DNA of 38,541 nucleotides from JAGLTN01 sp035403325 (GTDB lineage Bacteria > Planctomycetota > Phycisphaerae > Sedimentisphaerales > Anaerobacaceae), in contig CAZBKA010000008.1 of NCBI GenBank assembly GCA_964492365.1, positions 1-38,541 of the forward strand, written 5' to 3'. Position 1 is the first letter of the stretch, and the number at the start of each line of letters is the position of its first letter. The position numbers and the translations under genes are program-made. Below are positions 18,101-25,977 of the stretch, one piece after another. A model generated the notes under the pieces. That model saw only the letters and a list, made by a program, of their open reading frames with translations, did not search any database and was not told the origin of the DNA.

Positions 18101-18814
18101 AGAACCGGCGTCTTTTGTGAAAGCATAATGATTCCAGTTTCCCCTGTAATCAACAACATTTGCAATTTGCCAGTAAGGGTAGCTGTCGTAGCTTGTTCCG
18201 GAGCTTCCCGCATTGTAATAGAGATGGAGACCTTCACCTCCGGGCAGTTCCACACCTAAAACGCGAGTATTGTTCTGGTCAACTCCATAAAATAATGCAT
18301 TGGAGTAAGTTCCCGGATCATCACTGTTTACCCAGAGGCTGACAGTTACGGTTTCATCGATATTGCTATAAACGGTTGCCGGGACCCTTACGTTAAATGT
18401 TCCATTAAAATAGAGACATCCTTTGCCATTAAAACCGGTGGTGTTCCATGATGAAGAGTTGGTAACTCTTGCATTGTTTCCTTTGCCGGAATAATCAATT
18501 ACGGTAGTTCCGGTTGTTTCATTAAAACGGTACCATGCGAGCAAACCAGGAGCGTAGTGGTTCCAATTGTTTGCGAGCAACGAGAAATCTTTCATGTTAA
18601 CAGTACCGCTGCTGTCGAGATCAGCACCATTGCAGTCGTTGGTATTGCATCCGCTATCCAACCATTTCGAGGCCATCACGGAAAGATCTTCGAAGTCTAC
18701 ATAGTCATCGCCTGTAAGATCACCCTCAAAAGCAAAGCAGACGTTAAAAGTGAAAAATGATAATAGCACATAAAATAAAGATAACAATCGAAACTTGTGA
18801 ATACTGTTTTTCAT
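15107..18814 (-). CDS. Secreted dockerin-like/LamG-LamG-Fn3-like-GxGYxYP protein, paralog B
   Basis: A 1235-residue exported protein. After a signal peptide (about 1-28, ending VCFA|FEGD) comes a dockerin-like module at about 31-86 with two calcium-loop repeats, GDLTGDDYVDFEDLSVMASK and ADLDSSGTVNMKDFSLLANN. The rest follows paralog A: two LamG-like domains (from about 90), an Fn3-like domain, GxGYxYP N- and C-terminal domains (FWTGPSGAGYNRP) and a last Fn3-like domain. A role in binding or cutting polysaccharide outside the cytoplasm is inferred from the domains; the enzyme activity of GxGYxYP proteins is unproven. The ATG at 18814 has AAGGAG 8 bases upstream, whereas a GTG two codons earlier is too close to that site. 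No cohesin partner is in the window. Confidence 0.87.
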   Translation of the reverse strand: MKNSIHKFRLLSLFYVLLSFFTFNVCFAFEGDLTGDDYVDFEDLSVMASKWLDSGCNTNDCNGADLDSSGTVNMKDFSLLANNWNHYAPGLLAWYRFNETTGTTVIDYSGKGNNARVTNSSSWNTTGFNGKGCLYFNGTFNVRVPATVYSNIDETVTVSLWVNSDDPGTYSNALFYGVDQNNTRVLGVELPGGEGLHLYYNAGSSGTSYDSYPYWQIANVVDYRGNWNHYAFTKDAGSGLMKIYINGSLLGTETNKTMSMDAMSNFVIGSTCDSSWNFKGKMADFRIYNRVLGATEIADLADANLLGWWTFDEAAGTKAYDQTANRNDGTKGTADAWIPGGINFAGSGSSGISFASSGLNIVKDLTTQVTISYLTTWDSSATHTDYPYDGRDSSNNRLLSAEFPTGTHTLLHNGGSSMWCWEAFNDQDNRFIFGRVNKTWGDYIRITSTADFGTGEFKIYIDDYLYASATGQTGSLANLVKFYIGQTYSGTNEMEGSIKDFRIYNKVLSNSEIAILNTPIIASDPIPADGAIAPATEDGNVTLYWKPGINTNVTNGHRVYFGTSYHSVNDATLNSPEYKGTQSANSYTVPGLSQNTTYYWRIDEVAGSEIYKGNVNSFTISDTWLMDFVFLGNLSTADRICAYTVQGLMNQKGARVFIDVAQHNAGNSTADDYWVKYLHDEKGFTFAKINSLRELVAAARNEGVISGLTKYNPENIDSGEVTVAVNLAVNSNYVPVTAEMLDYTSNGLKYKGYINCFDGLTINDITGTWATKLAAQSYGVTNLMPGTPTDGVFSCIRSFPTFNDGHNYDNGIDYGVQRKFYAYDMNYSNTGTERTLFNNVMNHLVKPGMSFGSWHDEGIDLEGISAAGNYTVLCGENLSFWANVDHNPANLNMSRPTSGMILDNTKYYVMFQSSEGDTAGYLTGLQMSGTWEGAGGSWLRANRTKGKVTWCTVPVAYDLWPALLEYYNTHGEPNDSFWTGPSGAGYNRPSSLPNLADWAALTDSYITDLSIQGVECWWGYSLSMYETFKANAPHVKCFSHQGTNGGSNAWLNDGTPVIQSHCPTDRTQGMWYAELHSNPEQMVTNITNFAATKSTPYFITVYDTPSCIVDYAAICEDQLGSDFVIVRGVDFVDLMTQAGANPAGKATTPSPTNGKTSVSKTIDPSWIAGAGTARHLVYFGTDSTPDETEYKGDFTATSYDPGTLSSWTTYYWRIDERSPTGRVTTGTVWKFTTGI

Positions 18815-18932
18815 TACCACATCTCCTTGGCTTTATTCGCAAGTACCGATTTAAGCTGATAAAGCTACGTCCCCCATTAAACAGACAATACGCCACTTGC
18901 ATTTACTGAATATCTTCACTAAACCTAAAGGA

Positions 18933-18961
18933 ATTATACCAAATAATGTTAATTTAGTCAA
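18933..18961 (-). promoter_or_regulatory. Promoter of the GxGYxYP paralog B gene
   Basis: On the minus strand TTGACT (complement of 18956-18961) and TATAAT (complement of 18933-18938) are exactly 17 bases apart, close to the housekeeping sigma consensus. It implies a leader of about 110 bases before the ATG at 18814. Confidence 0.7.
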
Positions 18962-19166
18962 ACTTTTATGCTTGTTGGTGAATAATTGGGGGTAAATTGA
19001 TGGCAGTAAAGCTTTGGGGTTTGGCAAAAGCTAAGGTTTTTTGTGCAGGCTGATTCAGAATATGTCGGGTATTTTTAATTTTTCGGGGGAATTGGTGGCA
19101 AAACAGTGGAAATTCGTTTAAAAATGAGGCTGATATAAAAACAGTTCGACATGGAGTTGATTTTAC

Positions 19167-19195
19167 TTGACTGATAAATTCGGTAATTTTACAAT
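19167..19195 (+). promoter_or_regulatory. Promoter of the argB-argD-argF-rdgB operon
   Basis: TTGACT at 19167-19172 and TACAAT at 19190-19195 are 17 bases apart. Transcription would start about 35 bases before the GTG of argB. No clear ArgR box was recognised. Confidence 0.7.
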
Positions 19196-19237
19196 GATTG
19201 GTTCTTTCAAAATTCTATTTTTAAGGGTTTACTATAA

Positions 19238-20113
19238 GTGAAAAAAGCTATTGAAAAGGCAGATGCTCTCGTTGAGGCAATGGAGTATATACGCAAGTTC
19301 AGCGGTAAGATAGTAGTTGTTAAACTTGGCGGCAGTGTTCTCGATGATGAGCAGATGCAGAGAGATCTGCTTGTTGATGTGGCGTTTATGGCTACTGTGG
19401 GGATTCATACGATCATTGTCCATGGCGGCGGTAAAGCAATAACCAAAGCAATGAATGAATCTGGTTTGGAACCAGTGTGGATACAAGGCAGACGTTATAC
19501 AGATGAGCGGACATTGACCATTGTCGAACACACTCTTGTTCATAAGGTTAACAGTGTTTTATGTGAAACCCTTAAGGAGCTTGGGCTGGACCCGATGCCG
19601 CTTCATTCACTCAGCACTTGTGTACTGCAGGCTGAGACTTTCAGACTCGAAGGAGAAAACGGCAGGAAGCTGAACCTCGGTTTTGTTGGTAAGATTACAG
19701 AGGTTAACGGCAAGCTTTTAAAAACTCTTTGTGCGGCTGGGACTATCCCTGTTATTGCACCGGTTGCTGAGGACATGGCAGGTGGAAAACTTAATGTTAA
19801 CGCTGATAATGTCGCGGGGATGGTAGCTGCATCTGTAGTGGCTGAAAAACTGGTTGTTGTGAGTGATACGCACGGCGTGTTGAGAGATATAAAAGACCCG
19901 ACGAGCAGGGTATCTTCTCTAAATAAGCATCAGATTAAAGAAATGATTGATTCAGGGATCATTGACGGTGCGATGCTGCCTAAGGTTGATTCCTGTCTTG
20001 CTGCTTTGGAAGGCGGAGTTAAGAAGGCGCATATTATTGACGGCAGAATACCGCATTCACTATTGCTTGAGATATATACCGAGACAGGTATAGGAACTGA
20101 GATAATAAGATAA
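19238..20113 (+). CDS. argB: Acetylglutamate kinase
   Basis: ArgB phosphorylates N-acetylglutamate with ATP, the second step of arginine synthesis. The 291-residue protein shows the family's VVKLGGSVLDDE (about 27-38), the substrate loop VHGGGKAIT (61-69), and NVNADNVAGMVAA in the C-terminal half. The start is a GTG with AAGGG 10 bases upstream; no ATG gives a better fit. First gene of an arginine operon, 62 bases before argD. The N-terminal extension before the kinase core (about 23 residues) is of the type seen in arginine-inhibited hexameric ArgB enzymes, so feedback control by arginine is possible but inferred. Confidence 0.95.
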   Translation: MKKAIEKADALVEAMEYIRKFSGKIVVVKLGGSVLDDEQMQRDLLVDVAFMATVGIHTIIVHGGGKAITKAMNESGLEPVWIQGRRYTDERTLTIVEHTLVHKVNSVLCETLKELGLDPMPLHSLSTCVLQAETFRLEGENGRKLNLGFVGKITEVNGKLLKTLCAAGTIPVIAPVAEDMAGGKLNVNADNVAGMVAASVVAEKLVVVSDTHGVLRDIKDPTSRVSSLNKHQIKEMIDSGIIDGAMLPKVDSCLAALEGGVKKAHIIDGRIPHSLLLEIYTETGIGTEIIR

Positions 20114-20175
20114 TCGGTTTTCGGTTAAACGATCCTAAAATATTATAGAAGCCTTTTTTTAAGGTATTAATAAAA

Positions 20176-21354
20176 ATGAAAACAGAAGAAACAATCGCGT
20201 TGTTTAATAAATATGTCATCGGCAATTACAACAGGCTGCCAAGGGTCATTGTCAAGGGTAAGGACTGTTATATTTATGATGCAGACGGCAATGAGATACT
20301 GGATATGTTTCCCGGCTGGGCAGTTAGCGGAATAGGTCATTGTCATCCTAAGGTGGTCGAGGCAATTGCTAAACAGGCGGCTGAGCTTATTCATGTAGAT
20401 AACACTTTTTATTCTGAAGCACAAGGTGTACTGGCAAAGATGCTGAGTGAGAGGGCCTTTGGCGGAAAATGCTTTTTCTGCAACAGCGGAAGTGAGGCAA
20501 ATGAGGCAGCTATGAAGCTTGCTCGTTTATGTACAGCACAGGGTAAGTATAAATTTATTACCGCAGAGAATAGTTTTCACGGCAGAACGTTTGCGGCGAT
20601 AACTGCGACAGCGCAGGCTAAGTATCACGATGGTTTTTTACCATTGCTGCCAGGTTTTAAGTATGTTCCTTTTAATGATGTTGAGGCAATGAAAGATGCG
20701 TTCGATGATGAGATCGCAGCGGTTTTGATTGAGCCTATACAGGGAGAAGGCGGAGTTAATGTTGCCAGCGAGGAGTACATGCAGACAATTCGCCAGCTTT
20801 GTGATGAAAATGGCGCGGTTATGATACTCGATGAGGTTCAGACCGGTATAGGCAGGACAGGTAAGTGGTTCGGGTATCAACATAGTAATGTTGTGCCTGA
20901 TATTATTACGATGGCTAAAACCCTGGGTGGCGGAATCGCTATCGGGGCGATGATGGCTAATGAGGAAATATCCAAAGCTTTTGTGCCTGGCAAACATGCT
21001 TCCACTTTCGGCGGAAACAGTTTGGCATGTGCGGCGGCTATTGCTACTATCGAGGCAATTGAAGAAGAGGGTATGATTGAGAACGCCTGCAAGGTGGGCG
21101 AGTATACGCAGAACAAGCTTCGTCAATTGAAAGATAAGTTCCCTGTAATTGACCATGTACGCGGTATCGGGATGATGATCGGAGTCCAATTGACCAAGTC
21201 TGGCGCAGGCATCGTTGCCAAATGCCTTGAGAAAGGGCTGCGAATTAATTGCACGCATGATACGGTAATCAGGTTTATGCCTCCTATGACAGCAACAAAG
21301 GGACATATTGATAAGGCAATAGAAATACTGGAAAGTGTTTTAAGCGAGAATTAA
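20176..21354 (+). CDS. argD: Acetylornithine aminotransferase
   Basis: A PLP enzyme converting N-acetylglutamate semialdehyde and glutamate to N-acetylornithine. The 392 residues match the family. Visible sites: the PLP phosphate-contact region CNSGSEANEAAMK (102-114), ENSFHGRT (131-138), the cofactor-binding Asp219 in ILDEVQTGIGRTG, and the Schiff-base Lys248 in TMAKTLGGG. It is 62 bases after argB and only 2 bases before argF, so translation of argD and argF is probably coupled. Related class-III aminotransferases share these sites, but the arg neighbours decide the call. Confidence 0.94.
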   Translation: MKTEETIALFNKYVIGNYNRLPRVIVKGKDCYIYDADGNEILDMFPGWAVSGIGHCHPKVVEAIAKQAAELIHVDNTFYSEAQGVLAKMLSERAFGGKCFFCNSGSEANEAAMKLARLCTAQGKYKFITAENSFHGRTFAAITATAQAKYHDGFLPLLPGFKYVPFNDVEAMKDAFDDEIAAVLIEPIQGEGGVNVASEEYMQTIRQLCDENGAVMILDEVQTGIGRTGKWFGYQHSNVVPDIITMAKTLGGGIAIGAMMANEEISKAFVPGKHASTFGGNSLACAAAIATIEAIEEEGMIENACKVGEYTQNKLRQLKDKFPVIDHVRGIGMMIGVQLTKSGAGIVAKCLEKGLRINCTHDTVIRFMPPMTATKGHIDKAIEILESVLSEN

Positions 21355-21356
21355 AA

Positions 21357-22271
21357 ATGAATGATTTTATTTCAATAGACAGCTGTAGTGCGGAAAATCT
21401 GAATGAACTAATTGAGCTTAGCAGTCAACTTAAGGCGGTGTATAAAGCCGGCAAGAGGGATCTTTGCCTGACGGGCAAAACTTTGGCGCTTTTATTTGAA
21501 AAACCAAGTTTGCGGACACGAATCAGCTTTCAAGTTGCGATGACGGATCTCGGCGGCAGTATAGTTTATATCAAGCCTGAAGATATCGGCGGCATGATAG
21601 GCCATCGCGAGCCTACGAAAGATATGGCGAGAGTGCTGGAGCGTTATGTTAATGGTATAATGGCAAGAACGTTTGCACATAAGACAGTTGTTGAGCTGGC
21701 GGATTTTGCTTCGATTCCTGTTATTAATGCGCTGACGGATTTTTCGCACCCATGTCAGGCGATGGCAGACGTTCTGACAATAAAAGAACACAAGGGCAGA
21801 ATCAAAGGGATAAAAATAGCTTATATAGGCGATGGTAACAATGTTGCAAGGTCGCTGGCTTTTGCGAGTGCAAAATTCGGCATGAAATTAGATGTCGCTT
21901 CGCCGAGGGGCTATGAGCTTGACAACGAGTCAATCAACAAGGCTAATACTATTACTGAGGGGACCATTGTTCAAAAAAGTGACCCTTTCGATGCAGCTGT
22001 TAACGCTGATATCATTTATACTGATACATGGGTGAGCATGGGGCAGGAAGATGAGAAACAAAAACGCATCTCAGAATTTAAGGGCTATCAGGTTAGTATG
22101 GATCTGGTCAAGGCGGCTAACAGTGACGTTAAGGTGATGCATTGCCTGCCGGCGTATCGAGGTCTTGAGATCAGCGATGAGGTTATGGAGTCGAAAAATT
22201 CTGTGGTTTTTGACCAAGCAGAAAACAGGCTTCACTTTCAGCGGGCACTTTTGAAAAAACTTATGAGTTAA
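21357..22271 (+). CDS. argF: Ornithine carbamoyltransferase
   Basis: It joins ornithine and carbamoyl phosphate to make citrulline. The 304-residue length is normal. Carbamoyl-phosphate site FEKPSLRTR (47-55), HPCQAMAD (131-138), the ornithine-side DTWVSMGQ (223-230) and HCLPAYRG (262-269) are all present and identify the ornithine rather than an acetylornithine or putrescine enzyme. The ATG lies 2 bases after the argD stop. The next steps (argG, argH) and the acetylation steps are not in this window. Confidence 0.95.
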   Translation: MNDFISIDSCSAENLNELIELSSQLKAVYKAGKRDLCLTGKTLALLFEKPSLRTRISFQVAMTDLGGSIVYIKPEDIGGMIGHREPTKDMARVLERYVNGIMARTFAHKTVVELADFASIPVINALTDFSHPCQAMADVLTIKEHKGRIKGIKIAYIGDGNNVARSLAFASAKFGMKLDVASPRGYELDNESINKANTITEGTIVQKSDPFDAAVNADIIYTDTWVSMGQEDEKQKRISEFKGYQVSMDLVKAANSDVKVMHCLPAYRGLEISDEVMESKNSVVFDQAENRLHFQRALLKKLMS

Positions 22272-22279
22272 AAGCTTTT

Positions 22280-22903
22280 ATGAAGCGCAAGATACTTATA
22301 GCCAGCGGAAATAAAGGGAAGATTGCAGAGTTGTCAGCGATGCTTGACTGTGATGCGGAATGGGTGTGTCTTTCGGATATTGACGGTATTACAGAAGTTG
22401 AAGAAGACGGACTAAGTTTTGCAGAAAACTCACAAAAGAAGGCTATCGGTTATGCAAAGCAGGCAGGGCTTTGGACGATAGCAGACGATTCAGGGCTGGT
22501 AGTCGATGCACTTGGCGGAAAGCCCGGGATAATGAGCGCGAGATTTTCAGGTGAGAAAGAGGCAAATAAACAAAGAGGGCTTCTTGACCATCGGAATATG
22601 GCCAAGGTTCTGAGACTTCTTGAGGGTACGGCGACAGAAAAGAGAACTGCAAGGTTCGTATGTCATTTATGTCTGGCGAGTCCCGATAAGATTTTATTAG
22701 AAACGGAGGGGATGTTAGAGGGAGTAATTGCGGAGAAAGAGTGTGGCGACAATGGTTTTGGGTATGATCCAATATTTTTTGTACCAAAATTTAAAAAAAC
22801 CATAGCACAAATGGGCAATGGCGAAAAAAATATAATCTCCCACAGAGCCAATGCAATAGCTAAACTTAAACCATTACTGGCAGAACTGTTAGGTAATGAG
22901 TAA
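22280..22903 (+). CDS. rdgB: XTP/dITP pyrophosphatase (HAM1/RdgB family)
   Basis: A house-cleaning enzyme that hydrolyses deaminated purine triphosphates (ITP, dITP, XTP) to monophosphates and pyrophosphate. The 207-residue protein starts with the nucleotide-binding ILIASGNKGKIAEL, has the metal-binding DDSGLVVDALGGKPG (about 68-82), and ends with GFGYDPIFF and SHRANAIAKL, all family signatures. It begins 8 bases after argF, so it is probably the last gene of the arg operon although it has no role in arginine synthesis. Confidence 0.95.
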   Translation: MKRKILIASGNKGKIAELSAMLDCDAEWVCLSDIDGITEVEEDGLSFAENSQKKAIGYAKQAGLWTIADDSGLVVDALGGKPGIMSARFSGEKEANKQRGLLDHRNMAKVLRLLEGTATEKRTARFVCHLCLASPDKILLETEGMLEGVIAEKECGDNGFGYDPIFFVPKFKKTIAQMGNGEKNIISHRANAIAKLKPLLAELLGNE

Positions 22904-22908
22904 TTGTT

Positions 22909-22953
22909 AAGTAAAGGTTTTTACTTGACATTTTGAGGCATAGGGAGTATTTG
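22909..22953 (+). promoter_or_regulatory. Probable topA promoter with an overlapping inverted repeat
   Basis: TTGACA at 22925-22930 is a perfect -35; 17 bases on is TATTTG (22948-22953), a weak -10. A perfect inverted repeat AAGTAAA/TTTACTT with a 4-base loop (22909-22926) overlaps the first bases of the -35. It could be an operator or a weak terminator of the preceding operon; it has no T run after it. Confidence 0.45.
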
Positions 22954-23046
22954 TCCACTTCTAAGTTATTATTTATAAGAGGTTAATCGATTTTACAAAG
23001 CCTTATTGGGTTGTATTAGGCCGCATTTATTTTATTGAGTATATAT

Positions 23047-25494
23047 ATGGCAAAAACTATTTCAGGGAAGAAATCACTGGTGATAGTAGAATCACCTGCT
23101 AAATCAAAAACCATCAATAAGTACCTCGGCCCCGGTTTTGAGGTGATGGCATCAATGGGACATGTCAGAGATCTTCCATCGAAGGGCCTCAGTGTTGATA
23201 TTGAAAATAACTTCGAACCTACTTATGAAATATCAAAGGGTAAGGCGCGAACGGTTACTTCATTAAAGGCAGCTGCGAAGAAATGTGATAAACTTTATCT
23301 GGCAACCGACCTTGACCGCGAGGGGGAGGCGATTGCCTGGCACCTTGCACAAATTTTAGATTTTCCGGAAGAGAATACCTACCGAGTAGTATTTAACTCT
23401 ATAACGAAATCAGCAATAGAAACTGCCTTTGCGGCACCTGGTAAGCTCAAGATTAATACGGTAATGGCTCAGCAGGCTCGTAGAATCCTTGACAGAATCG
23501 TTGGTTACAAGATATCTCCTTTGCTTTGGAAGAAGGTTGCCAGGGGTCTATCGGCAGGCAGAGTTCAGTCGGTAGCGGTAAAAATGGTTGTTGACAAGGA
23601 ACGTGAGATCCGTGCCTTTGTACCTGAAGAATACTGGCTAATACCGGCAGTATTCAGCACAGATCTTAAGAATAGTTATACACAACAGTGGCTTGAGTTC
23701 ATTGCCCCAGACGATAAAGGCAAAGCCGCTACATTAGAACAGCAGATTGAGTGGCTGGCTAAACGCAATGCTTTTAAGGCAGAGCTTTATAAGATTGGCG
23801 AAGAGAATTTTCAAGCCAAGAATCAGCAACAGTCGGAAAAGATATTCAACGCTCTTAAAAATTCAAAGTTCAGTCTTTCCGATCTTAGCATCAAAGAATC
23901 AACTTCGAGAGCTTCGGCTCCTTTTATCACCTCTACGCTTCAACAGGCAGCAGCTAACCGTCTCGGTTTTGCTACGAAGAGAACCATGATGGTTGCACAA
24001 CAGCTTTATGAAGGTATTGATCTGGGTTCAAAAGGGTCGTTGGGACTTATTACTTATATGAGAACCGACAGTAAGCATATTTCTGCTGAGGCAATCAGAG
24101 ATGTGAGGAATTTTATTGATAAGAGTTTTGGCAAAGAGTATTTGCCGGAAGAACCCAATTATTATTCATCAGCAAAAAATGCCCAGCAGGCACACGAGGC
24201 CATTCGAGTTACTGATCCCAGTTTGAAGCCTGAAGATATAAAGTCATTTTTGAGTGACGAACAATATAAGCTTTATGATTTGATATGGCGAAGGTTTGTC
24301 GCCTGCCAGATGATGCCAGTAAGATGGAATGTCACTACACTGGATATCAAGGCTGAAACGACAATAGGGCCCTGCTATTACAGAAGCACGGGAAGGATAC
24401 TGGCTTTTGACGGTTTTACGAAGGTCTGGTACACTTCATCGACTGAGCAGGAATTTCCTGAAGTTAAGGTTGGCCAGGAATTGGCGGCTGTTGATATAAA
24501 AAATGAACAGCATTTTACCAAACCACCAGCCAGGTATAATGAAGCATCTCTGGTTAAAGCACTGGAGAAAGAAGGCATCGGCAGACCTAGTACGTATGCA
24601 ACAATTATCAGTACGATTCAAGACAGGAAATATGTCGAGCAAATCGAGAAAAAGTTTCATTCTACTGATCTTGGTGAGGTTGTCACTGATAAGCTCAACG
24701 AGTATTTCCCGCAGATAATGGATATTGCTTTTACTCGAGATATGGAGAATCAGCTCGACGGTATCGAGGAAAATAACCTTGACTGGATCAGTGTTTTGAA
24801 GAATTTTTACGACCCATTCGAGAAGAATCTTATTACGGCTTCGGAGGGTATGCAGCATGCAAAGTCGGAAGTAACGCCTAGCGATTATAAATGTCCGGAG
24901 TGCGGGAAGGACATGGTTTACCGGTTTGGTAAGAATGGTAAATTCCTAAGCTGCGGCGACTATCCAACATGCAAATATGCATGTCCATGTGACAAGGATG
25001 GCAAGATGATTGAACAGAAAGTCAGTGAGCATGTTTGCCCGAATTGCGGCAAACCAATGGTTGAAAAATCGGGCAGGTTCGGTAAATTTCTCGGATGCAG
25101 CGATTATCCAACCTGCAAGACTATTCAAAATGTTGACAAGGACGGTAATGTTTTGCCTCCTAAGGCGCCGCCTGTGTCTACGGGTGTAAAATGCTATAAG
25201 TGCAAGGAAGGTGAGCTTGTAATACGTCAAAGCAAGAGAGGTCCTTTTATGGGCTGTAATAAGTTCCCAAAATGCAGAACGATTATAAGCATCGATGAGC
25301 TTGAGAAGCTTAAGGAACTGCAGAAGCAAGGCGTTTGGCCTCCGGACAGTTTTGAAAAAGCAGATGAAATCCTTGGCAGAGACAAGGGTAAGAAAGCAGC
25401 TAAGAAAAAACCAACCGAGAAGACGGAAGCTGTAAAAAAACCAAAGGCAACTAAGAAAAATCCAAAGGCTGTAAAGTCTAAAGAAGAAGAGTAG
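23047..25494 (+). CDS. topA: DNA topoisomerase I (type IA)
   Basis: TopA relaxes negative supercoils by cutting one strand. The protein has 815 residues from the ATG at 23047, where only a weak GAG precedes; a TTG four codons upstream is less likely. The TOPRIM domain starts SLVIVESPAKSKT and contains TDLDREGEA (87-95). The catalytic tyrosine is Tyr337 in GLITYMRTDS. Then come PARYNEASLVKALE and GIGRPSTYA. The C-terminal part has three four-cysteine zinc-ribbon repeats (CPEC...GDYPTCK; CPNC...SDYPTCK; CYKC...NKFPKCR) and a lysine-rich tail of about 45 residues, probably for DNA contact. A GroES-like gene starts 4 bases after the stop. Confidence 0.96.
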   Translation: MAKTISGKKSLVIVESPAKSKTINKYLGPGFEVMASMGHVRDLPSKGLSVDIENNFEPTYEISKGKARTVTSLKAAAKKCDKLYLATDLDREGEAIAWHLAQILDFPEENTYRVVFNSITKSAIETAFAAPGKLKINTVMAQQARRILDRIVGYKISPLLWKKVARGLSAGRVQSVAVKMVVDKEREIRAFVPEEYWLIPAVFSTDLKNSYTQQWLEFIAPDDKGKAATLEQQIEWLAKRNAFKAELYKIGEENFQAKNQQQSEKIFNALKNSKFSLSDLSIKESTSRASAPFITSTLQQAAANRLGFATKRTMMVAQQLYEGIDLGSKGSLGLITYMRTDSKHISAEAIRDVRNFIDKSFGKEYLPEEPNYYSSAKNAQQAHEAIRVTDPSLKPEDIKSFLSDEQYKLYDLIWRRFVACQMMPVRWNVTTLDIKAETTIGPCYYRSTGRILAFDGFTKVWYTSSTEQEFPEVKVGQELAAVDIKNEQHFTKPPARYNEASLVKALEKEGIGRPSTYATIISTIQDRKYVEQIEKKFHSTDLGEVVTDKLNEYFPQIMDIAFTRDMENQLDGIEENNLDWISVLKNFYDPFEKNLITASEGMQHAKSEVTPSDYKCPECGKDMVYRFGKNGKFLSCGDYPTCKYACPCDKDGKMIEQKVSEHVCPNCGKPMVEKSGRFGKFLGCSDYPTCKTIQNVDKDGNVLPPKAPPVSTGVKCYKCKEGELVIRQSKRGPFMGCNKFPKCRTIISIDELEKLKELQKQGVWPPDSFEKADEILGRDKGKKAAKKKPTEKTEAVKKPKATKKNPKAVKSKEEE

Positions 25495-25498
25495 TAAA

Positions 25499-25819
25499 AT
25501 GGAACCAGAAAGCCCCAAAAAATCAAAACCATTAGAGACTGTTGAACCCATCGGACGACGCATTTTAATACGTAAGGATGAGGATAAGAAGGAAACCAAA
25601 GGCGGTATTCAACTGCCCGATACCATTGAGATACCTACTATAACAGGCCGGATAGTAGCCGTTTCAGCGGAAGTGGAAAATGAGCCTGATATTCCACTGA
25701 TGCAATATGACAAAGTTCTGTTTAACCCAAAGGGTGCTATTCCAGTAGACTTCGAAGGCGATAACCGTTTGTTTGTTGTTGATGTTGACAATATCGTAGC
25801 AGTATTCAGGCGGTCGTAA
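25499..25819 (+). CDS. GroES-like co-chaperonin (Cpn10 family)
   Basis: A 106-residue protein with the Cpn10 layout: VEPIGRRILIRKDE near the start, the mobile-loop region KETKGGIQLPDTIEIP, then ITGRIVAVS and a C-terminal VVDVDNIVAVF. GroES normally caps GroEL, and the mobile loop contacts it. No groEL is present in the window. The gene starts 4 bases after topA and is probably translated from the same mRNA. It has about 14 extra residues before the normal GroES start, and the dome-loop part is short and divergent. It may be a second, specialised co-chaperonin; the main groES-groEL pair would lie elsewhere. Confidence 0.8.
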   Translation: MEPESPKKSKPLETVEPIGRRILIRKDEDKKETKGGIQLPDTIEIPTITGRIVAVSAEVENEPDIPLMQYDKVLFNPKGAIPVDFEGDNRLFVVDVDNIVAVFRRS

Positions 25820-25846
25820 ATCAAACAGACGTTTTATAAAGTCAGA

Positions 25847-25874
25847 AAGCCGACAGAATTAAATCCGCCGGCTT
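25847..25874 (+). terminator. Weak hairpin after the topA operon
   Basis: AAGCCG and CGGCTT form a 6-base stem with a 16-base loop, 27 bases after the GroES-like stop. The run following it is pyrimidine-rich but not T-only, so termination is uncertain. Confidence 0.3.
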
Positions 25875-25919
25875 CCTCTATGCAATCTCTCTCTTATTGA
25901 CAAATTAAATACTACTTTT

Positions 25920-25966
25920 ATAGTCCCATTAAAAACTGGGGGGGCCTAACCTGAAGGGGGGACTAT
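25920..25966. repeat. Inverted repeat with G-rich core at the convergent gene end
   Basis: ATAGTCCC (25920-25927) and GGGACTAT (25959-25966) form an 8-base inverted repeat enclosing a segment with runs of seven and five or more G on the plus strand. It lies between the ends of the convergent topA operon and PEP-CTERM genes and may help stop transcription from either side. Confidence 0.4.
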
Positions 25967-25977
25967 TATATTTCAAA

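Larger units (their letters stand above)
18815..19237. other. Divergent intergenic region between paralog B and argB
   Basis: No gene is visible in these roughly 420 bases. They hold two back-to-back promoters, one on each strand (18933-18961 minus and 19167-19195 plus), about 200 bases apart. I saw no riboswitch or tRNA between them. Confidence 0.6.

Noticed and set aside
11074..18814. Possible CRISPR or tandem DNA repeat array suggested by recurring segments
   Set aside because: The repeats are LamG/Fn3 domain homology and paralog similarity at irregular spacing with no spacers.
15107..18814. Cellulosome component because of the dockerin-like repeats
   Set aside because: No cohesin or scaffold gene is present, and single dockerin-like modules are frequent in Phycisphaerae without cellulosomes.
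20638..21306. A 222-codon open frame antisense to argD
   Set aside because: It lies wholly inside a clear argD gene, has no ribosome site, and its composition is that of a reversed coding strand.
22909..22926. Rho-independent terminator of the arg operon
   Set aside because: The stem is A+T-rich with one G/C pair and no T run follows; it fits better as part of the topA promoter region.
24946..25599. A 217-codon antisense frame opposite the end of topA
   Set aside because: Its phenylalanine- and leucine-rich protein is simply the reverse reading of the lysine-rich TopA tail.
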